DNA from: Bacteroidales bacterium
Lineage (GTDB): Bacteria > Bacteroidota > Bacteroidia > Bacteroidales > FEN-979
Direction: 5' to 3'
Length of the DNA: 55,368 nucleotides
Assembly: GCA_017882335.1 (NCBI GenBank)
Contig: JADGPR010000011.1
Span: forward strand, 1 to 55,368
Position 1 is the first letter of the stretch, and each line of letters begins with the position of its first letter. Below, piece after piece: positions 51,460 through 55,368 of the stretch. The notes under the pieces were generated by a model. The model was not told the DNA's origin. It saw nothing but the letters and a program-made list of their open reading frames with translations, and made no database searches. The translations under genes and the position numbers were made by a program.

Positions 51460-52040
51460 TTTCAGCGTTGTCGCGGATTATTTTACGATTATTCGGCTGG
51501 CACACGAGCGCTGTCCTGCCGGAAGGTATCGTTAAGGCCGTTATGATCGTTGCACCCCATACCAGTTATTGGGATTTTGTCGTTGGCCGGATGACCTTCT
51601 GGTCATCGAAGTTTAAGATCCGTGTATTGATAAAAAAAGAGGCTTTTATTTTTCCTGTAGGGTGGCTTCTCCGCCGGCTTGGGGGTGTTCCGGTTGCACG
51701 GGGTAAAAAAAACAACCTCGTTGAACAGGTGGCTGACCTCTTTCACAAGAATCCGGCTATGGTGGTGGTCATAACACCCGAAGGTACACGACGAAAAGTA
51801 CGCCATTGGAAGAAGGGGTTTTATTACATTGCGATGGAAGCAAAGGTGCCGATTGCGCTTGCTTTTATCGATTACGCGACAAAAACCGGCGGAATCGGTC
51901 CACTCTTCTATCCTACCGGTGATTATGAAAAGGATATGGCAGTCATAATGGATTTTTACCGGGATAAAAAAGGCCGTCATCCCGAACGATTCAACCTGAC
52001 TGGACAAGCCGACAGTTTTAACCACCCAAGGCCGATGTAA
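51456..52040 (+). CDS. 1-acyl-glycerol-3-phosphate acyltransferase (PlsC-like)
   Basis: A 194-residue acyltransferase. It has the catalytic HX4D motif in APHTSYWDFVVGRM and the glycerol-phosphate motif ITPEGTRRK, with LGGVPVARGKK between them, all typical of PlsC-type enzymes. It should transfer an acyl chain to lysophosphatidate or a related acceptor at the inner membrane. It is shorter than classical PlsC, as in many Bacteroidota homologues. It is coupled by an ATGA overlap to the kinase gene. Confidence 0.87.
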   Translation: MISALSRIILRLFGWHTSAVLPEGIVKAVMIVAPHTSYWDFVVGRMTFWSSKFKIRVLIKKEAFIFPVGWLLRRLGGVPVARGKKNNLVEQVADLFHKNPAMVVVITPEGTRRKVRHWKKGFYYIAMEAKVPIALAFIDYATKTGGIGPLFYPTGDYEKDMAVIMDFYRDKKGRHPERFNLTGQADSFNHPRPM

Positions 52041-52109
52041 ATTGACCATCTTAAGTAATTTATTATAAGACATATAAGGTGGTCAATCTGAATCGGCGGC
52101 GAGTGGTCA

Positions 52110-52134
52110 GGCGCTCTGGTTTATTCAGAGCGCC
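52110..52134. terminator. Hairpin between convergent genes
   Basis: GGCGCTCTG and CAGAGCGCC pair perfectly around a 7-base loop, in the 102-bp gap between the convergent acyltransferase and T9SS genes. There is no T-run, so a bidirectional Rho-type or protective role is possible. Confidence 0.55.
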
Positions 52135-52142
52135 ACAGTCGC

Positions 52143-54458
52143 CTACTCCAGAACCAGTTTCTGCACTTTTACCCCGCCGGAAAATCGCACATAAACAAAA
52201 TAAACACCTTTTGGCTGGCCGCTCAGGTCGATGTTTCTTTCCACTGACTTCTGCGGACCTTTGATCACAAGCGAGAGCACCTGTCGGCCTGACAGGTCTG
52301 TGACGGATACACCGGCTTCCTCATCCCGGAGGTTGCTTATACTGAGCGAGCAACTGTTCCGGGCTGGGTTTGGAAATAATGAAACCATTAACTGATCCGC
52401 CGGGACCTGCTCCACACCAACGGCAGGCGAAAAAGTCACTATGACGCTGTCGACCGCTGCAGTAAAACATGGGAGAAGAGGATAACCTGTAAGCGTAAGG
52501 GTGAATGTTCCTGCCTGACGGTCGCGCCAGCCCGTTGAGTATATAGGGTTCAGGATAAAGGCGTTGTTGAAGGCTCCGTCACCCAGTGTTGCCCACTGGA
52601 CCGAGAAGGTGTTGGTATCCTGCCCTGACGCCTGGTAATCATTTACGGTAAAGGCGAAGGTGGTGTCGTTCCCTGCGAAAACAGAGGCCAGGGTATGTAC
52701 TGTGATCCATATGGTATCGGTTTTCGTATTAGTTCCGTCATTCGCTTCGCAGATGTATTTGGTCGTGACCAGGGGTGCCACGACCGGGTTGGCGATAGTG
52801 TCTGTGAACCCGGCAGGGATTGAACTCCACAAGTATGTATATGTCCCTGATCCTCCAGTAGCAATGGCATTCAACTGGGTAGTATCCCCGTAACAAATCG
52901 TGCTTTGAGTTGCAGTGATATTAAGTTGAAACATGTTTGCAAAAGTGAAGGAAGCGATCCTTGTCCTCCAGTTGCTGGAAGAAGTGGATGAATAATACTC
53001 TTGTGTATACCAGAAGGTGTTGGAGGTATCTACGGTCATGGAACTGTAATCTCCCCAACGACTGGTTGAACTGGTCTCCGATCCGGCACCGTTAAAGATC
53101 CCTGCTTCGGCGATGGTCATGGTATTGAGCGGGTCGTTGGCAAACCGGCCTGTATAACGGATGGAGGGATACATGGTGCTGCTGGAGACGGAATAGCCGA
53201 GGGCGATGTTCCCCTGGTAATCCATTGCAATGCTGCCCATCCAGCGGCAATTTATATCGGGGGAATAGGTTGACTGCTGATAGACTGACCAGTTTCCCGA
53301 CGATTTCCTCAGTTCGTACCAGCGGATTCCTGCCACGTTTGAACCGGTATTGACCGTATGGTTCAGTACCATCGATTCATGATCGGGGAACTTGCGGTAT
53401 TCCGACCGGTACATCAGCCGGTCAGAGAGAACGTCCAGCTTGCGGGTGGTTCCCATTTGCGGGATTTTTGACTGGTTGCTGCTGAACGTTGTCACCGGTA
53501 ATGACAGGAAGTTACTGAACGTTGAATTGGCAGGAGTGGTCCAGTCGACATGGAATTCATAAATACCCAGCGAGCATGGACTATCATTCATATACGTAAA
53601 ATAGTTAGGGGTCCCTGCTGGGGGAAATATGCCGTCGCAGTCGGCAGGCATGGGAGTGAAAGCGGGGTTAGAAGCCGAGAGGTTGAATGTGATCATCTGT
53701 GCATTCGGATCGCCGCTTAGCATGGCTACGCGGTCGAATGCATTAGCGCCGATCCCGGAGTAACTACTTCCGTTGGCAAACCGATTGCAGGCCATATAGT
53801 ATCCATCAGGCCATACGCCCCATTTTGGATAATCGGGAAGTGTTGAACCGAAAGAATATACCCACCGGTACCAGCTTCCGGTCGGATCGGAGGTCTGCGA
53901 CACGGCGACCATCTGCCAGTTTTGATTGCCTATATAGGAAAGCTGTGTAAATAGCCACCGGTCGGCTTGCTCGTCATAGTTTACTACTCCGTCACCGCCG
54001 TTGTGATTGTTCGGCATTCCATTCCACACTGTAGAGTTGGAAGCAGTGAGCAGCAGGTTGCCCGATTTGTCAAATATCGAAAAATGCATGTTGACATCCT
54101 GAAAATAGACAGTGGAACTGACATCGCCATGGGTATCGGGAGGAAGCACGCCCTGGGTGTTATTGCCACCATCAAAGTTCTGGATCGTTGTATCTGTAAG
54201 TATGGTCAGACCATTGAAACGCTGGATTGCAGGATCGACATAGTTTTCAGCAAATTTCTGCTGGCTCTTCCGGAAATGATTCTTCACCTCCTTTTCCACC
54301 GAAAGGTCAATTTTTTGCGTATGGGCTGCAACCATATCCCGCAAGGGAGGGGAAACATCAAAATAGACCGGTTTGCTGACAACCATTGCAGTTTTTTGAG
54401 AAAAGCCGGAAAAGCCTGCAAAAAGCGGAATTAACAGGAAAAAGAAAAATTTATTCAT
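52143..54458 (-). CDS. T9SS-secreted surface protein with PKD/Ig-like region
   Basis: A 771-residue exported protein. It has an N-terminal signal peptide (FFFFLLIPLFAGFSGFS) and a type A T9SS C-terminal domain (VSLFPNPARNSCSLSI ... GQPKGVYFVYVRF). The long middle part (about residues 80-530) contains FDGGNNTQGVLPPDTHGDV and DRWLFTQLSYIG, a pattern seen in large secreted Bacteroidota proteins of unknown function. Residues 535-690 include an Ig/PKD-like repeat (GGSGTYTYLWSS). It should be delivered to the cell surface or medium by T9SS. No enzyme motif can be assigned. It has its own promoter. Confidence 0.85.
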   Translation of the reverse strand: MNKFFFFLLIPLFAGFSGFSQKTAMVVSKPVYFDVSPPLRDMVAAHTQKIDLSVEKEVKNHFRKSQQKFAENYVDPAIQRFNGLTILTDTTIQNFDGGNNTQGVLPPDTHGDVSSTVYFQDVNMHFSIFDKSGNLLLTASNSTVWNGMPNNHNGGDGVVNYDEQADRWLFTQLSYIGNQNWQMVAVSQTSDPTGSWYRWVYSFGSTLPDYPKWGVWPDGYYMACNRFANGSSYSGIGANAFDRVAMLSGDPNAQMITFNLSASNPAFTPMPADCDGIFPPAGTPNYFTYMNDSPCSLGIYEFHVDWTTPANSTFSNFLSLPVTTFSSNQSKIPQMGTTRKLDVLSDRLMYRSEYRKFPDHESMVLNHTVNTGSNVAGIRWYELRKSSGNWSVYQQSTYSPDINCRWMGSIAMDYQGNIALGYSVSSSTMYPSIRYTGRFANDPLNTMTIAEAGIFNGAGSETSSTSRWGDYSSMTVDTSNTFWYTQEYYSSTSSSNWRTRIASFTFANMFQLNITATQSTICYGDTTQLNAIATGGSGTYTYLWSSIPAGFTDTIANPVVAPLVTTKYICEANDGTNTKTDTIWITVHTLASVFAGNDTTFAFTVNDYQASGQDTNTFSVQWATLGDGAFNNAFILNPIYSTGWRDRQAGTFTLTLTGYPLLPCFTAAVDSVIVTFSPAVGVEQVPADQLMVSLFPNPARNSCSLSISNLRDEEAGVSVTDLSGRQVLSLVIKGPQKSVERNIDLSGQPKGVYFVYVRFSGGVKVQKLVLE

Positions 54459-54506
54459 GTATCGGATTTTAATGTATGGAAAAACTCAGATGTAATTATT
54501 CGTCCA

Positions 54507-54514
54507 CAAAATTA
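54507..54514 (-). promoter_or_regulatory. Promoter of the T9SS surface protein gene
   Basis: Reverse-strand TAATTTTG, a perfect TAnnTTTG element, 48 bp before the ATG. A -33 element is not clear. Confidence 0.5.
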
Positions 54515-54651
54515 ATAAAATTATGTCCTCACTCATCATCGGTCGAAACAAATTACAGTGCAGCTACTTATAAGCGTTGTATATCATCCCAGCATCAAAC
54601 AATAAGCTAAAAATCAGTATGCTACCTTTTTGCTGCCGTTGTGGTACCATC

Positions 54652-54734
54652 CTCCAACCAGTCTGAAACCAGGGTTTAATTGGTTTCACCTTGGTTAGAC
54701 CTTGGTTTCACCTTGGTTTCACCTTGGTTGGAGA
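54652..54734. repeat. 11-bp tandem repeat within an inverted repeat
   Basis: Five copies of an 11-mer close to TTGGTTTCACC run from 54680 to 54734. The block CTCCAACCAGTCTGAAACCA (54652-54671) is the inverse of the last copies (54711-54733, one gap and a few mismatches), so the array can fold back on itself. Confidence 0.85.
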
Positions 54735-55011
54735 CTGATCTGTTGTTATTGGAATACTGATACAAATCGAATGATGATCATCCGGTGAATCACGGGTATA
54801 TCCCCCCGGTTGCAATGCATTCTTTGAAATCACTCCTCCGACCAGAAAACATCATCATATCTGAAAAAGTGTGAATGATGTAATTCTTTTCAAAAGTTGT
54901 GTAACATTTATTGGCCTGTTTTGGATGACATTTGTCCAGGGCAGGATAAACTGGATTTGAACCCTGTTTCAGGCTGACAAAAATAAATCTAAAATTAAAA
55001 AGGAAAATTAT

Positions 55012-55368
55012 ATGGAATCACCAACCCGGGAATTAATTCAGGAACTCCTGTCCGTGGAGAAGGCACCCTGTCTTTCACTTTATATGCATACGCACCGAAC
55101 CCATCCTGAAAACCTTCAGGATAGTATCCGGTTTAAAAAGCTTGTCAAAAAAATGGGAGATTCCCTCTTGCTAAAATATTCAGCCGGTGAAGTTCAAAAA
55201 CATCTTGACCCTTACGAAGATCTTGGTGATGACAGCATTTTTTGGAGTCATACTCCCGAAGGATTAGCTGTTTTTAGCACGGTTGACCTGTTTAAGGTTG
55301 TCGGTTTGCAGGAACCGGTTGAGGAACTGGCAATGGTAGCCGACAGTTTCCATACAAAACCGCTCCGG
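55012..55368 (+). CDS. Probable baeRF-family (eRF1-like) protein, 3' end outside window
   Basis: An open frame of 119 residues from the ATG at 55012 runs off the window. The N-terminus RELIQELLSVEKAPCLSLYM followed by HTHRTHPENLQDSIRFK matches, from memory, the start of bacterial archaeo-eukaryotic release-factor-like (baeRF) proteins, which have an Rnase H-like eRF1/Vms1 fold and unclear roles, perhaps in ribosome rescue. The later EGLAVFSTVDLFKVVGLQEP fits the same family. Only the first third is present, so subfamily and function stay open. Confidence 0.6.
   Translation, partial: MESPTRELIQELLSVEKAPCLSLYMHTHRTHPENLQDSIRFKKLVKKMGDSLLLKYSAGEVQKHLDPYEDLGDDSIFWSHTPEGLAVFSTVDLFKVVGLQEPVEELAMVADSFHTKPLR

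Larger units (their letters stand above)
54459..55011. other. Long intergenic region with promoter and 11-bp repeat hairpin
   Basis: This 553-bp gap between divergent genes has no convincing coding frame. It contains the reverse-strand promoter at 54507-54514 and a hairpin with 11-bp tandem repeats at 54652-54734. The rest shows no clear structure. Confidence 0.7.

Noticed and set aside
1-55368. tRNA, rRNA and riboswitches
   Set aside because: I looked through the intergenic regions by eye and saw no cloverleaf, conserved T-loop or known riboswitch core. A covariance search was not possible here.

Overview
The window looks like chromosome of an anaerobic, amino-acid- or peptide-using member of the Bacteroidota (Bacteroidales-like). 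The taxon call is an inference from several signs: two secreted proteins with type IX secretion (T9SS) C-terminal sorting domains, gliding-type GldF/GldG genes, TAnnTTTG promoter elements typical of Bacteroidota, weak Shine-Dalgarno sites, a moderate GC content, and ferredoxin-based metabolism (2-oxoacid:ferredoxin oxidoreductase, rubrerythrin, rubredoxin, a bifurcating-type NADH/NADPH complex). No rRNA, tRNA, CRISPR array, intact insertion sequence or complete phage gene was seen.

Layout. 1-6.1 kb: the 3' part of a large surface or periplasmic protein, a glucosaminidase with LysM domains, and a translationally coupled MurD-like ligase plus MurL-like epimerase, an alternative route to D-glutamate in peptidoglycan. 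6.1-9.8 kb: YqgE, a Dabb-domain protein and a T9SS-exported Asp-box protein. 9.9-14.3 kb: a PLP aminotransferase followed by a four-gene VOR/KOR-type 2-oxoacid:ferredoxin oxidoreductase and a TIGR02757 gene. 15-17 kb: an ORF6N fragment, then a peroxide/oxygen defence group (glutathione peroxidase, rubredoxin, rubrerythrin). 17-20.6 kb: a fused E1 2-oxoacid dehydrogenase, MnmD and a Nudix protein. 20.6-27.3 kb: a ferritin-like protein and a three-gene complex (NuoE-like, NuoF-like, and a 1,233-residue GltD/NuoG-like fusion) that closely resembles the Stn-type electron-bifurcating transhydrogenase. 27.4-32.8 kb: a large multidomain PEP/pyruvate-binding protein and NADP-type glutamate dehydrogenase with a CRP-like palindrome at its promoter.

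32.9-38.5 kb: a reverse-strand polysaccharide operon (flippase, three glycosyltransferases, O-antigen ligase-like polymerase). 38.6-42.3 kb: a DUF4340 protein, GldG and GldF. 42.4-48.7 kb: methylglyoxal synthase, a RecD-like helicase, a MacB/FtsX-type permease, uracil phosphoribosyltransferase, a FemAB/GNAT-like protein and a polysaccharide deacetylase. 48.7-55.4 kb: dnaX, a PfkB-type kinase without a normal start codon, a PlsC-like acyltransferase, a second T9SS protein, and the 5' end of a probable baeRF-family gene.

How the genes fit together (inference). The aminotransferase, glutamate dehydrogenase and VOR-type enzyme can deaminate amino acids and oxidise the 2-oxoacids to acyl-CoA with reduced ferredoxin. 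The Stn-like complex could then balance ferredoxin, NADH and NADPH. Rubrerythrin, rubredoxin, glutathione peroxidase and the ferritin-like protein protect this oxygen-sensitive chemistry. The intergenic DNA is unusual: it holds short tandem arrays with periods of 7, 8, 9, 10 and 11 bp, GC-rich perfect hairpins, and a 20-bp palindrome-like element that sits between array units at two places.
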